From NCBI GenBank assembly GCA_965644295.1, contig CBFFRP010000314.1, positions 62,001 to 126,000 on the forward strand: a stretch of 64,000 nucleotides of DNA, written 5' to 3'. Numbering within the stretch: position 1 is the stretch's first letter; each line of letters starts with the position of its first letter. This document shows positions 25,032 through 35,972 of this stretch, in pieces. This stretch comes from Paraphysomonas bandaiensis. Taxonomy: Eukaryota > Chrysophyceae. The notes beneath the pieces are model-generated. The model was not told the origin of the DNA. It made no database searches and saw only the letters and a program-made list of their open reading frames with translations. A program made the translations under genes and the position numbers.

Positions 25032-28000
25032 ATGGAGCAAGGGAATGAAGGCGATGAGATTATTCTCTTGGCGCTGCGTCAGATAGAGTGGTAGGTGGAT
25101 GATGAGTTGCTGTGTGTCTGCATACGTATGTATGTATATATCCTCATACACATCTCGTGTTTCTGTGTAATGTCTGCAGCTCACTTGGCGATGATATCAA
25201 ATCGATCGGTCAACTGGGTCCGGACTCTCTAGTGGAGATATTTGCGAGATCTCTGTGGCTGATAAGTCAGGGAGAGATAAAGGTGCTGCTGCTCCTGCTG
25301 TCTGCCTCTGATATTATAATCATACTAATCGAACCCTTAATGGCAGTTTCCAGTTTCTCTTCCGCCGAACATCGCATCGAAACACCGAATATGTACAGAT
25401 ATGGCTGCGAAAATCAAGGAGCTGGGGTTCACTGGTGACTGCGGATATAATCAGATTTTGTATCCAACTGAATCTCATACTCGCTCATTGCTAAACTGGC
25501 TTGTGCAAAAGCTCCCAAGATCAGATGTACGCTATTGCTCATTTCTTAAGTGCTGTAGTCTTGTATTATAGCTGACATGAAGTATTTTTTATCAAATATC
25601 ATCGTCGTGTGCGACGTAACTGGCATATTTGTGTAGGACACTGGCGCCGAAGCAGTGTTAGGTGGCAATGCACTCCTAAACAAGCGCATCATGGACTCCG
25701 TGGCGAGATGGAAGTCACTTCCGTGGCGCATTCACTGCTGTGCATCCCCGTATGCCTTGCAAAATTACTACCTCGCCCGGCCTGCCACCACGTCACCGCG
25801 CATGCACGACGGAATTCTGGCAGTCTGTCAAACAACTTCGCAAACACACCAGTCGATCAGTACATCAGTATTTGAGCGGCATGCGGCGGCGCTCGTGCGA
25901 GATCAGGAATATGCTGCGAGGCTTGAAAGTGACTTTGCGGACGAAGACGCGAATAGCACTGGAAAACACATTGTACATTCTGCTTTCGCCGGTGTTAAGG
26001 GGAGTAATTTCAGTACCGTGGCTACGACGCGGACAGTAGGCAACGCAACCTCGGACTCCCGGGAAGCTGAACTAATGGGGAAAAGCTTGGTGGAGATTAT
26101 TTCAGGAATCAGTGCAGAAAAAGATGACAGCGGTATGTTTTGTGTGATTTACTATGCAGATAGTATACAGTTGTTCCATGTAATTAGAGGGAGTAAAATA
26201 TGTCCAGTACACTGTAACAATGCATACAGTTGCAACGGCTACATACGTGATATACGAATGAATATTGGTCGTTGTTCGTGTAAATGCTTGCGTAGAATTG
26301 TGTGGATCTGTTTCTCGTTATATCTGTTCACAATTCGTCCACAGATTCCCCAAAGAAGCAAGGGCGTGGAACTAGATTTACTCATTCTACTGGTACGACA
26401 TCAATCCGATTATTGTATCTCTTATGTTGATTGTTCAGAGTTTGCCCAAGAAAATACGGCATCATTACTGGTTTCGTCCGGAGAAAATAGTGTTGGTAAA
26501 GGTGAGATGCTTGCAACGATACACTGTTTTCAATGCTCGTTTTTATACCGCCGTCATCGCAGCTCCGTCCTCCACTCAAAGTGTAGTGGGCACCCCTAAA
26601 CCCAATGACAGATCTGCTGCTTCTGATGTGCCGACTAGTGTCAGTGGTCCGGATGGTAGCCTCACAGATCTGGCAAAGGCACGGATCGAACAGCGTAAGG
26701 CACAACAGGAAGAGGAAGAAAAACAACTGTGAGTATGATGCACCTTTGTGGTAGCATGATAATTAGTTAGATTAATGATTATCGTGATGTCGTTTATTAA
26801 CTGACAAGAGTGTACACTATATAAATGTTACAACAATGTGATCGTTGCGTCATAGTTTACGAGAAATCGAGGACGCTCGTGAAGCTGCGCAAACGGCAGA
26901 GGCGGCGGGTACGTAGGCGTATCTGCTTTGGTGTATTTCTATTTTTTGTGTCTACCTTCATTACCTACTTGGATTGTAATTATGGTGGACATAGTTGAGG
27001 AGCATGAAAGAGTACAAAACAACACCTCGTCCAAAACCAGACAACTGGAGAACGAGGTCAATACTGTCATTGATTTATCATGGATATATATGTATAATAT
27101 ATGTTGCGTTTCGTTCCACAGATACTTTCACTTCAGCAGGATGGAGACCGACTGGAGAGGGAAATTAAGTTGAAGCGTAAAACCTTAGAGATGCTCCCCT
27201 CTGCCGCAGATAACATAGGTATGTGTGACTGAATAAGTGTCTCAGTTGTAAAATACTTGACAATGATGTTTTGCATCCTTTCGAAGTTTAGGCTGTGGTA
27301 TAGTTTGATACCATAATGCATGTTTTGATATATGATTAGCTACATTTATTATTCCAGTGTACAATATTTGGTTTGCATTGTTTGAAATGTAGCGCACAGG
27401 GAAGCTGCAGACTATATGTGCCAATAGCGCAAAGAGGTTGATGCAGCTGGCTCAGGAATGGGAGAGTCACCGGAGGCCACTGGTGGATAAGCTTAGAGAT
27501 TTAAAAAGTAGTAAAACCAGGGTAAGTTATTGCCTATATGCTACTGATGCGCAATAAATTGTTCCGTGACATGGAAGTATAAGATTATTATATACTGTGT
27601 TGTGCAATGTGTCTATCTTTTTGCAATGCTCTGGTGTGTACTGACTTGTGTATGGCTGTTGAATAGAGGCGTGCCAAATGCAGAACAATGGTGGAGGATA
27701 TGAAAAGGTGAGTGTTTAATTCAGCACAGCTGACTCGCCGAAATCTACAGTTGAACATTAATATATGAATGTGTCATATGGACAAGTGTTTTGTGGCGGG
27801 TGTCAACTAATATTCATCTCTGTGCACTATAGATGCCGAGAGGAAATGGTTGCCATGGTGCAGGATCTAAAAGATAAGCAAGAGAAATCCCAGCATCTGG
27901 CGGAAGAAGTCAGCAAGTTGCCAAGAAATATTAACAGGTATTCAAAAACTGGGAATTCGCCCGTTTTTGTGTCTAGGCATTACTGACCGAAAAATTATTG

Positions 28001-28968
28001 CAGGACACTTTACACCTATCGGATCATGGATATTATTGCTTCCATCGGTAAGTGGCCCGTACACACAATTGAAGTTAATTCCTCACTGACGTGAGGGGCA
28101 ACCAGCGTGTGTACTACCAAACTTATACTAAAGACTACTATACAGGAAAGCAAAATAAGGAGATTGCCAAGATAACTGCCGATATACGTGAAGTGCAAAA
28201 AACGATTAACTCGTAAGTACTCCTAATTGTCTAATGTGAATATTATTCGAGTGCTATATCCTAGCACAGTAGTCAACTTGTACTTACGCAGAGTGTATTA
28301 TATTTATAACTACTTTTTGATGTTGTGTTTATTGGTGCCCTGTCCCGTAGGAGCAATAATATTCTGACGAGAGCTGACGCTGTTGCTGAAGAGAGGATTT
28401 ACACGGTATGCTATATATGACGCACAGTATTGAATGACTGCAGTGTTAAGCTGCTTTGTATTGTAGTATGTATTTGTAGTTTGCTTTTCTGTGTGCATAT
28501 GTTGCTTGATATGAGTATTATTACATTTCGACCCTGTAATTTGGCCTGTATAGGCTGCGAATGGACCCCACAGAACACCTGCAATGGTAGAGGCTTATCG
28601 AAACCTCACCGCCTTAAGAGCAAAGTTTGAACTACTCGTCGAAACTGTAAGTCCCTCGGTCTAATTATAGCGATATATTTTTATACGTACTTTCAGATAA
28701 ACAAAATCGGGCAACTTGACAAGCAAGCCCGAGATCTCGAAACTAAGGTAAGGCTATGCTGCTATCATGTAGGGATCGTAGTGTTTGCATAGCAAATAGA
28801 TGTAAGTTCAGCACACTGTGAGCTTAAGTGCTGTTTCAGGTTGATCAAGAGGTTGCTCGTGTGTCTGCGAACAATTTCGATCGTATCCGAGCGGACTTGG
28901 AGGAGGTACAGAAGGATAACCAAAACATGATCGCACAGTTGAAGGCGCTGCGAGCTCGTGCACAGTAA
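25032..28968 (+). CDS. CCDC22: CCDC22-like subunit of the CCC endosomal recycling complex
   Basis: CCDC22 pairs with CCDC93 and COMMD proteins (CCC complex), acting with Retriever and WASH in endosomal recycling. The N-terminal NN-CH-like domain is visible in 25032-25090, 25180-25282, 25347-25526 and from 25637: DEIILLALRQIEC, GPDSLVEIFARSLW, then AAKIKELGFTGDCGYNQILYPTE, close to the family LGY...NFLYPSE. The long exon from 25637 gives LPWRIHCCASPYAL. The C-terminal half is coiled coil in many small exons (about 26580-28968). It matches the family strongly at SAKRLMQLAQEWESHRRPL, CREEMVAMVQDLKDKQE, LPRNINR...YRIMDIIASIGKQ and NFDRIRADLEEVQKDN, ending at TAA 28966-28968. Exon edges between 26130 and 27430 are approximate. 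Some introns there are longer than the local average. Confidence 0.88.
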
Positions 28969-29225
28969 CATATATTGCACTATTATTATAATTAGTGTGA
29001 TAAACTGAAGCTCGCGCCATGTGTGAAGTTCAGTAGAATACCATTACTCTAAGAAAATATTCAACTTCTCAAACGTTTGTATGACTACAATACACAATAC
29101 ATATTGAGGAAGCCACTTGCTTGGTGCTAAGAAACAGCTATTACTTACATATACAATAGCTTGTACTGAGACTGTTAAATATAGTTATAGTCGAAAGTAC
29201 GCCAATTCATAAACCACGACAGTGA

Positions 29226-30980
29226 CTATATTTCTTGACAATAACTGGGTATGAACCTGTACTGCGCCAGTAGATCAGATACTAGTTGTTGCCGCTCATT
29301 GATGTCAATGAATTTTCCATTGTAACATTTACGATTATATTTCTCAATCGTGCTAACATTAGCCCCACCCGCGCACCATACAGAATGCTCATTGTTAGCT
29401 TTTTCTTGCAAGTCAGAACACTCTTGATATTCCATCCCGACGCCTGTAATGAAGTCTGCAACATTGAAGGCGTTACATATATTCGTATACACTTGACTAA
29501 TCAAATTATACACCAAATGTCTCAATTTTTGACACGCCAAATCATTGCAACGTGCTCCAGAGTTCATTGTACAAGTTTTCTCTTCTTCTGACATTAGGGA
29601 CAAGTCTTCGTGAGTCCAGGACAGATTTAGTAAGAACTCTTTCAACCTCTCCTTGTACAATGACTCAATTTCCTGTGTTCTCCTCACTACTTGATTGAGG
29701 TACTTCATCACGATTCTGTAAGCGGCGCATATCCACCTAGTTTTAATTTCAGTACTCGTGCATATATTATTAGTAGCGCTCCCATCCATGTTACGCTCTG
29801 ATAGGCCTGCCACAAAAATGCCACTAGTATTCATAGTATGAGGTGCATAGAACACAGAGCGGCGAAGGTTGCCTATTTTACGGGACAAGCGGACAGCTTC
29901 TAACCTTGCAGGACAATATAATGCTTCATAATTATCCAAACAAAGAAATTGAGTAGCAGTACAGCGCAAAAGTTTGTCATATGTCAAACCAACAGATCCC
30001 GATAGCAAGGACACAGTAAATGACAGAGATACATTTAGGAATGGCCAGGTATCACGGCGAGTATGGGTTCCTTTCGTATTTGAAATAAATGATCGATGGG
30101 TAGACGTTGCATGAGGGAATCCTCTCGGTACATACAGAATATCACCTTCATCAAGGCGCAAATCCAACAACATGTCACCTACTTCTTCGAGATACAGGAT
30201 ATCTCCATTTTTACCACGATCAGGCATACCGATATCTTCTAAAGGGTGAATAATAGCTTCTGTAGGCTCAAACACTCGCCATAACTTGGAGCCCTCCATC
30301 TGAATGATGAAAGAGTCCATTTTATCTGTATGCAGAGGAGCTGAGACATCCTGCCCTGCGCGAGTGGTATACATGTTCACGCCCACGAAAGGTACACCGA
30401 ACGCATTTGAGAAAGCTCGCGATATCGACGCTGGGACAGGATGAAGACACTCCGCTGAGTCCACCACCAGTGTACGCCCCTCCTCCAGCATTCCAATACA
30501 TAGCTCATCATGAGACACACTAGAAGAAAACAGAGACTTGAGTGAGCTATCTGCCATAAAGGAGTGCACTTCTCCTGCCCCCACTCGCTTATCAACCATA
30601 TGATTCTTAGGTCCAGACATGGATAAGTTCCCATCTTTAAAGAGACTTAGCTGATGATGAAAACTGAATCTGTGAGCGAAGAGTTCAGATGATACTTTGA
30701 AGGGCACTCTCTCCCATATAACACTCTTGAAGGTTGAACTTGAAGACAAGGAACGAAGAAACGTGTGGTAATCTGACCAATCAGAGGGCCCTGTTGACTC
30801 AATGAAGGATCTCACTTCATATTCGAGTGATTCTATGGCCTTTTTGTGCTTGAGGGGCCCTATAAAGTGAAGGGGAGGAGATGGACGGGGTGGATAAGGT
30901 GGGTGGGGCTGATGGGGTGGATGGGGTTCAGAGTACTGAGCTGTCACAGCAGCAAACAGTATGAGGTAATAATACATCAT
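29226..30980 (-). CDS. JmjC/cupin 2OG oxygenase with signal peptide
   Basis: 584 residues, single exon. The N-terminus MMYYYLILFAAVTAQ looks like a signal peptide, followed by a Pro/His-rich stretch (about 18-37). The cupin/JmjC core has iron ligands His217 and Asp219 (APLHTDKMDSFIIQMEG) and distal His290 (GDILYVPRGFPHAT). The GSKLWRVFEP strand is typical of the NO66/MINA-like (cupin_4) ribosomal hydroxylase group and their bacterial relatives. Those enzymes are nuclear or cytosolic histidyl or arginyl hydroxylases, so a secretory form would be unusual; the ER protein JMJD8 is one precedent. The C-terminal 250 residues are cysteine-containing and helical, without a recognised domain. The start at 30980 is followed by a second Met. 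Substrate unknown. Confidence 0.8.
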   Translation of the reverse strand: MMYYYLILFAAVTAQYSEPHPPHQPHPPYPPRPSPPLHFIGPLKHKKAIESLEYEVRSFIESTGPSDWSDYHTFLRSLSSSSTFKSVIWERVPFKVSSELFAHRFSFHHQLSLFKDGNLSMSGPKNHMVDKRVGAGEVHSFMADSSLKSLFSSSVSHDELCIGMLEEGRTLVVDSAECLHPVPASISRAFSNAFGVPFVGVNMYTTRAGQDVSAPLHTDKMDSFIIQMEGSKLWRVFEPTEAIIHPLEDIGMPDRGKNGDILYLEEVGDMLLDLRLDEGDILYVPRGFPHATSTHRSFISNTKGTHTRRDTWPFLNVSLSFTVSLLSGSVGLTYDKLLRCTATQFLCLDNYEALYCPARLEAVRLSRKIGNLRRSVFYAPHTMNTSGIFVAGLSERNMDGSATNNICTSTEIKTRWICAAYRIVMKYLNQVVRRTQEIESLYKERLKEFLLNLSWTHEDLSLMSEEEKTCTMNSGARCNDLACQKLRHLVYNLISQVYTNICNAFNVADFITGVGMEYQECSDLQEKANNEHSVWCAGGANVSTIEKYNRKCYNGKFIDINERQQLVSDLLAQYRFIPSYCQEI

Positions 30981-33375
30981 GACAGTATCGTGTGTAAGTT
31001 AAGTTCCACTGTCTGCCTGTGTGCTGATTGGAGGCCACCTCACTTCGAAGATGAAGTTGTTCGATGATAAAATCATTTCAAAAAACATTCGCCAATAGTA
31101 TACTCTCATTAATGAAAGGAAGTATTTCATTGGATAGATTAATATCAGTCACTGTATATCTAGATGCCGCCGACAGAGACGCAACCAACGTGTGTATTCA
31201 TGAGCTGTCTTCGAACACTGTTGCAGGTGTAGAGGTGTATCGCTGTTGTGCGAACGCGTAATGAGAGTGATCGTCCACTTTGATTCATGCACGATATGGC
31301 TGCCGCAACATCATCGATTTTTATGGTAGATTTAATACATGCATAGCGTGTTACGACTGACGGACCATTAGCCATGCCAATTCAACACAAACGGCTACAT
31401 ATTCAGAATACAAGAAATGTCGAAGATGACTGCCCCTGTAGTGACCATGACACGTAAGAATGAAATATACTTATTTCTGCTTCTTTGTTGTAATATTAAG
31501 CATAAAAGATAAGTAACGTCAGTGTAAACAACACCCCATCGATTAAAAATTGTGATAAGCATTTCTCATCATTCATTGCAGTTTGGCATATTCATTGACC
31601 ACTCCTTCTCCCCTTAGCACTGACAAGGGATCCATTGCTATGTTGTAATAAGCTATATAGCTATACTGGATGTACTTAATTGTATTAAGTAGATATGTAA
31701 CATGAATCTATTGTTATGTTTGAATGTTTGTATTTGATGCTCTACAAGCCATTAATATGATGTGTGGTGTGAGCAAGAAACATAGACAGTCACAACGTGG
31801 AATCAATGGATACAAGAACTACAAGGCTTAACACTAATGTTAACATGATTTATTACTTTGGCTTGATATTTACGTATTTATTCCAAAATTATTTTGACTA
31901 GGTAATTCAACCAATCCGGTAGTGAATGTCTTATTCTTAGCACTAGGCGTTTTAGAGTTTAGAGTCATGACTTGACTCTGATATCCTACTATTTAACGAA
32001 AGCTGCTTGTGCGTCACCGCAAGCACCAAGGTGCAACCAATATCTTCCTATTACTCAAAGCAAACGCAGTGAGCAAGAAGAATGTTGATATATTTGACAT
32101 CTTTTGTGTCAGGATTTTTGAGTCCTTAAGGTAAACAGGCAGGATGCTTGACTTCAGCAGGCAGCCCAATACCCCGGATACCCTTCAGTTGGAACCATTA
32201 CCGAATGCCATTTTTATTTGTCAGGGCCCAAAGACGTCTTCATAATAGACACTTATTAGTGCTTGTATCACACAAGCATTTGGCTGTGAGTGGGCGGAAC
32301 AATCTGTTGGCTATATATCCACGAAAGGTGCAAGCCCGACTTTGTTGAGGGTTTCAACCAATTTGTCCACGTTGAACGATATTTTTAGAACGTGTAAAAT
32401 GCCAAATAATTTATTAAATTATTGTTTTGTGAACTTCATTGAATTCATATAATGCCATACTTCACTATAGTATTCAACACAAACTGTTAAAATTCAAGAA
32501 ATGCAGAATGTAACTTATATTCATCCGTCACTCCTTCTTGTGTATATAACTGCCCCTATATATCTTTCTGCTTCTTTGCGATAACATTACGTAGTAGATG
32601 TCTGTTTATTTACCAATAAGCGTTCAAGATTCAGAGCCAGATTAGTAGCTAAATGAACAAACTAGTCATGCTAGATAACTAGCTAAGCATCTACCATTTA
32701 CTATCTATTTAACGCTACGGGAACTGCTTGTACGTCGCCGCAAGCACCAAGTATATAAGTATAAAAGATAAATAATCTTCGTGAGAACAACATTCACGCC
32801 GTTAAAATTGCCACAACCATCATTTAATGCAGTTTGCTACAGTGATTAATTGTACTTCAGTCAATTTTCATGGCTATAGATTCACCATATTTCAATTTAT
32901 ATATTTATTATATCTCTTCATAAAATACATTTATTCATGTTTAAGTACAGTATTCGACACAAATGGTTTTAAACCAAAAATCCTGAAACATAGCACTTAA
33001 TTATCCAAGAATCCTGAAATTTAATTATTTTGATTTTTCTCTTTGAGTGATAGTGAGTGTCTGCCCCTGCAGAGCCGACTGTGGATAATTAAAAATAATG
33101 ATTGAATAAGCCTGCTAAAAAAAGAAGAGTAAAGAAGCGTGAGGTTCAAATGCCCTCGGCTTCGTTAACTAACACGTTTACTTTATGGGGAAAATCAAGT
33201 AATCGTGCTGATGGTAGGTTTCGAACAGGCGCAATATGCATAATAAATGTAGTATCTGTTGTGTGGAGATTACACTACATATCAAAACACCACAAAGTCA
33301 TGCAGTCATATATGGAAACTTTCAAACGCAATCATAACACACAAATCTAGAGAAAAATGTATATCTACACAACTA
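30981..33375. repeat. Mosaic of dispersed repeats between JmjC and kaptin-like genes
   Basis: The 2.4-kb spacer holds diverged copies of one modular repeat. Module starts attcaacacaaac at about 31379 and 32470 (a diverged third near 32949). It continues through ctgcccct (about 31431, 32561, 33061), ttctgcttctttg (about 31475, 32569), aaagataa (about 31506, 32758), a tagcaataagcg-like motif, and the hairpin core (31993-32030, 32722-32749). A plus ORF at 33102-33350 (82 residues, starting with a basic MNKPAKKRRVKK run) and one at 31064-31261 have no recognised family and may be element remnants. Confidence 0.65.
31900..32400 (+). repeat. Dispersed repeat family, copy A (longest)
   Basis: It contains ctctgatatcctactattta (about 31975), the core gcttgtgcgtcaccgcaagc plus accaaggtgcaacca, and a 3' module (about 32139-32210) with gatgcttgacttcagcaggc and ataccccggatacccttcag. 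The 3' module is repeated in inverse orientation at about 52300-52370. A short ORF in this module (32148-32348) shares SAG.PIPRIPF and HYRMP with one in the other copy. Confidence 0.75.
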
Positions 33376-35519
33376 TCATTCACTACGGTGCCATTCATGC
33401 GAAGACATCGCCGACAACCTATCCAGTAGCTGAAGGACACGTCCTGTCTTCTCATCCGCATACGACACCAGTCCACTTTCATCCTCATTTCTGCATCAAT
33501 GTATAAGTATCATCCACTACGGTGCCATTCTTGCGAAGACATCGCCGACAACCTATCCAGTAGCTGAAGGACACGTCCTGTCTTCTCATCCGCATACGAC
33601 ACCAGTCCACTTTCATCCTCATTTCTGCATCAATGTATAAGTATAGCTACCCACGAATAATATAAAAACCTACAAATCACTTACTTTGTTTCAGTAAACA
33701 CGTGTAAACTCTTCGAGGTAACAACGATGAGCTGAGGGTGATTCAAGTAGAAGTCTTGATCAGCGCTACCATTAGGTCCTGTCTCACCAAGTAGTTGGCC
33801 GAATTCTATTTTCATGATGGGAAACGGGAGCTGGATATGACAAAGATCTTTGAAATGACAACATGTTGTGCTCCATTCCTCAGCATTATGAGAAGTCACT
33901 TGGTCAGCATTCCACACACCACATGCATCATCTGAAAATGATTCTTTTCCAACTAAAGAAACTACACGCACTAGACCACTCTCATACCCAATGATTACTT
34001 CATTGCATCCATCCCCTGTTACATCGGCAGCACACATGGCTAGAACCCCACCGGTGGATACCATCCCAGGAGACATGTCCTTGTTTTGTACTTCAGGCTG
34101 CTCTAGAAGCAATGCCTTCACTTCTACTCCACTTGGAGACGAAGAATAAGCAGAGTACTCAGCCGATAAAAGCGCCCCGGTACCATCAGCTAAACCCAGA
34201 AGCACACATGGAGAGGGATGGGCCGACCGCATCCACTGACATTCCTGTCCTTCTTGAGGTAAAGAGCGATTCGGTGCAACACAGTGAGAGGAATACTTCG
34301 AACGAAATAAACGACTATCCGAGCTCTCACGAGAATAAAATGATAAGCAAGAGATACTACCATCGAGGATATATGCGTGGGTGGATGGGGAACTGCGACA
34401 ATGCTGGGCATTTTCTTCTCTGTCCACACAGACTATGCTATCTTCGTATCCAGTAACATCGTTAGATGGGCGCCCAGATCGAAGTGGATGGTGGTTGTAT
34501 ATCTGAGACAGTGCATCCAGTAATACAGGTGTGGGGTCAGTTGAACTAAAAGACTCGTCTTCGGTAGGTGAAGCGCGACCCAAACTTGTCGAGCGTGTAC
34601 GCAGGGTTCGCTGATCAACCTCATCCGCTTTTATCGCTTCCGTTTCGTCATCATCTTCTTCATCTCCTTCTTCAATAGTGTACGATTGAATGGACATAGG
34701 GTCGAGAAGGTGTTCTCCCTGCAGGCTGTCGCAGGAGGAGGCTGCGAGATGATCTGCACTGGTTGTGCTGCACTCTTCTGAGAGCCGGGAACTAATTTCA
34801 AGAAAGCCACTGTCAGCAAGATCTTGTTGAGAACTTGAATCTGCTTGCGAACTCTGACGAATACTTTGAAAAGCCATTCGATCCCAATGGACTAATCCGT
34901 CTATTTGGCCTAACACACACTGCGACCCCCCACCGTCCCATTCTTCAACAAGAAAGCGTAACGGTAAGCTAGAAGATGATGATACGTTCAAACGGGAAGA
35001 AACCTTTGATCTCACTGCCTCTCGCTTCGCACACCGACGGAGATGACCAGTAATTTCCATCTCATATATGTGAAACATCTTGTCACTTCCCAGGGCACAC
35101 ATATACGACGCCCCTTCAAATATTATAGTTTGAATATCAACAACATTATAGTCAACAGCAAGATCTTGAAATTGAACTATTTCCACACCCTCTGAGTCAG
35201 CGGACAGTACCAATGAGTACCCTGTTATATGTCCCCTGGAATCTGTGCATGACGGAGAAGGGACCTTCGACACGTATAGAAGACAATTCCCACCTGAGTA
35301 AAATCCGTACACACCTGATACGCGATACTCATACACACCACTCAACAGATTTATTTCACGGTAGCATATTTCGCCGTTAACTAAATCTGGCCAAGTGAGT
35401 TTATCGCTGAACGCCACAACGACACGGTCACTCCCATCAGGGAACCGCACACGCTTGGCAGCATTTATGTTGACACTGCCAGGAGACAGACTTCTAAAAT
35501 ATCGCTCCTCAAACTTCAT
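33376..35519 (-). CDS. KPTN: Kaptin-like (KPTN) KICSTOR subunit with duplicated last exon
   Basis: Kaptin is a beta-propeller subunit of KICSTOR, which recruits GATOR1 to lysosomes to restrain mTORC1 when amino acids are scarce. The main exon is 35519-33685, ending at a consensus donor GTAAGTG. The terminal exon is 33624-33510, giving 1950 nt, 649 residues, with a tail ending QEWHRSG. A near-identical second terminal exon lies at 33490-33376, with the same acceptor and phase. Kaptin-type features: an N-terminal ERYFRSLSP, the strand LAVDYNVVDIQTIIFEGAS followed by DKMFHIYEMEI, and FG-GAP-like repeats CAADVTGDGCNEVIIGYESG near the C-terminus. Human KPTN is shorter (436 residues); the extra length is a long acidic Ser-rich insertion between about residues 225 and 385. 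Identification rests on pattern recall, and another beta-propeller protein is possible. It is divergent from the unknown gene at 35973. Confidence 0.7.
33377..33644. repeat. 134-bp tandem duplication covering the kaptin-like terminal exon
   Basis: Unit 1 is 33377-33510 and unit 2 is 33511-33644, period 134 bp. I see only two differences: catt/catc at the unit start, and cat/ctt where the distal copy changes a codon. Each unit contains a complete minus-strand exon with acceptor tgatgcag, 34 shared codons and a stop. Confidence 0.92.
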
Positions 35520-35972
35520 TACATTAACAGAATTACCATTTCTCGGTTCTGGTGATGCGGATTGGATTGAGGTCTAAGTATGACATGGCTGCAAGTCACA
35601 GTCGCCTGATTCTGCACACTTCACCGCATCATCATGCCATGCATATCAGCTCAGCTCAGTCAATTAACCACACCAAGATATCAATACTACGGCCGCCCTA
35701 CGACTGGTATTTGGATACGTATTTTTATGGGGTGCAGGGGTGTGTTCCCTCGCCCTTCCGGAACATGTATCTCCGTTGTACGTACAGCCGGAATGCCTAC
35801 CAGCCACACATATCCCATATCTAAGTTCCCTTCTGCGTAGCGTACCGGTAAAACGTAGTACGTCGCACTCTGGTTTGTGTTCTTTTGTTGAAGGGCGCTA
35901 ATTTCGAACATTTATATAAAACGTCGAGAAGTTATACCACACAGTGCGGTCAGTGGCTAGAGTTTCAGGATA
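35520..35972. promoter_or_regulatory. Divergent promoter spacer
   Basis: 453 bp separate the start codons of the kaptin-like gene (minus) and the unknown gene (plus). No strong TATA box was seen. Short plus ORFs here (35552-35840) are not supported as genes. Confidence 0.4.

Noticed and set aside
33130-33240. tRNA-like fragments (gaggttcaaatgccctc and ggtttcgaac)
   Set aside because: The T-arm stem does not pair over a 7-nt loop and no matching acceptor stem or D arm can be found.
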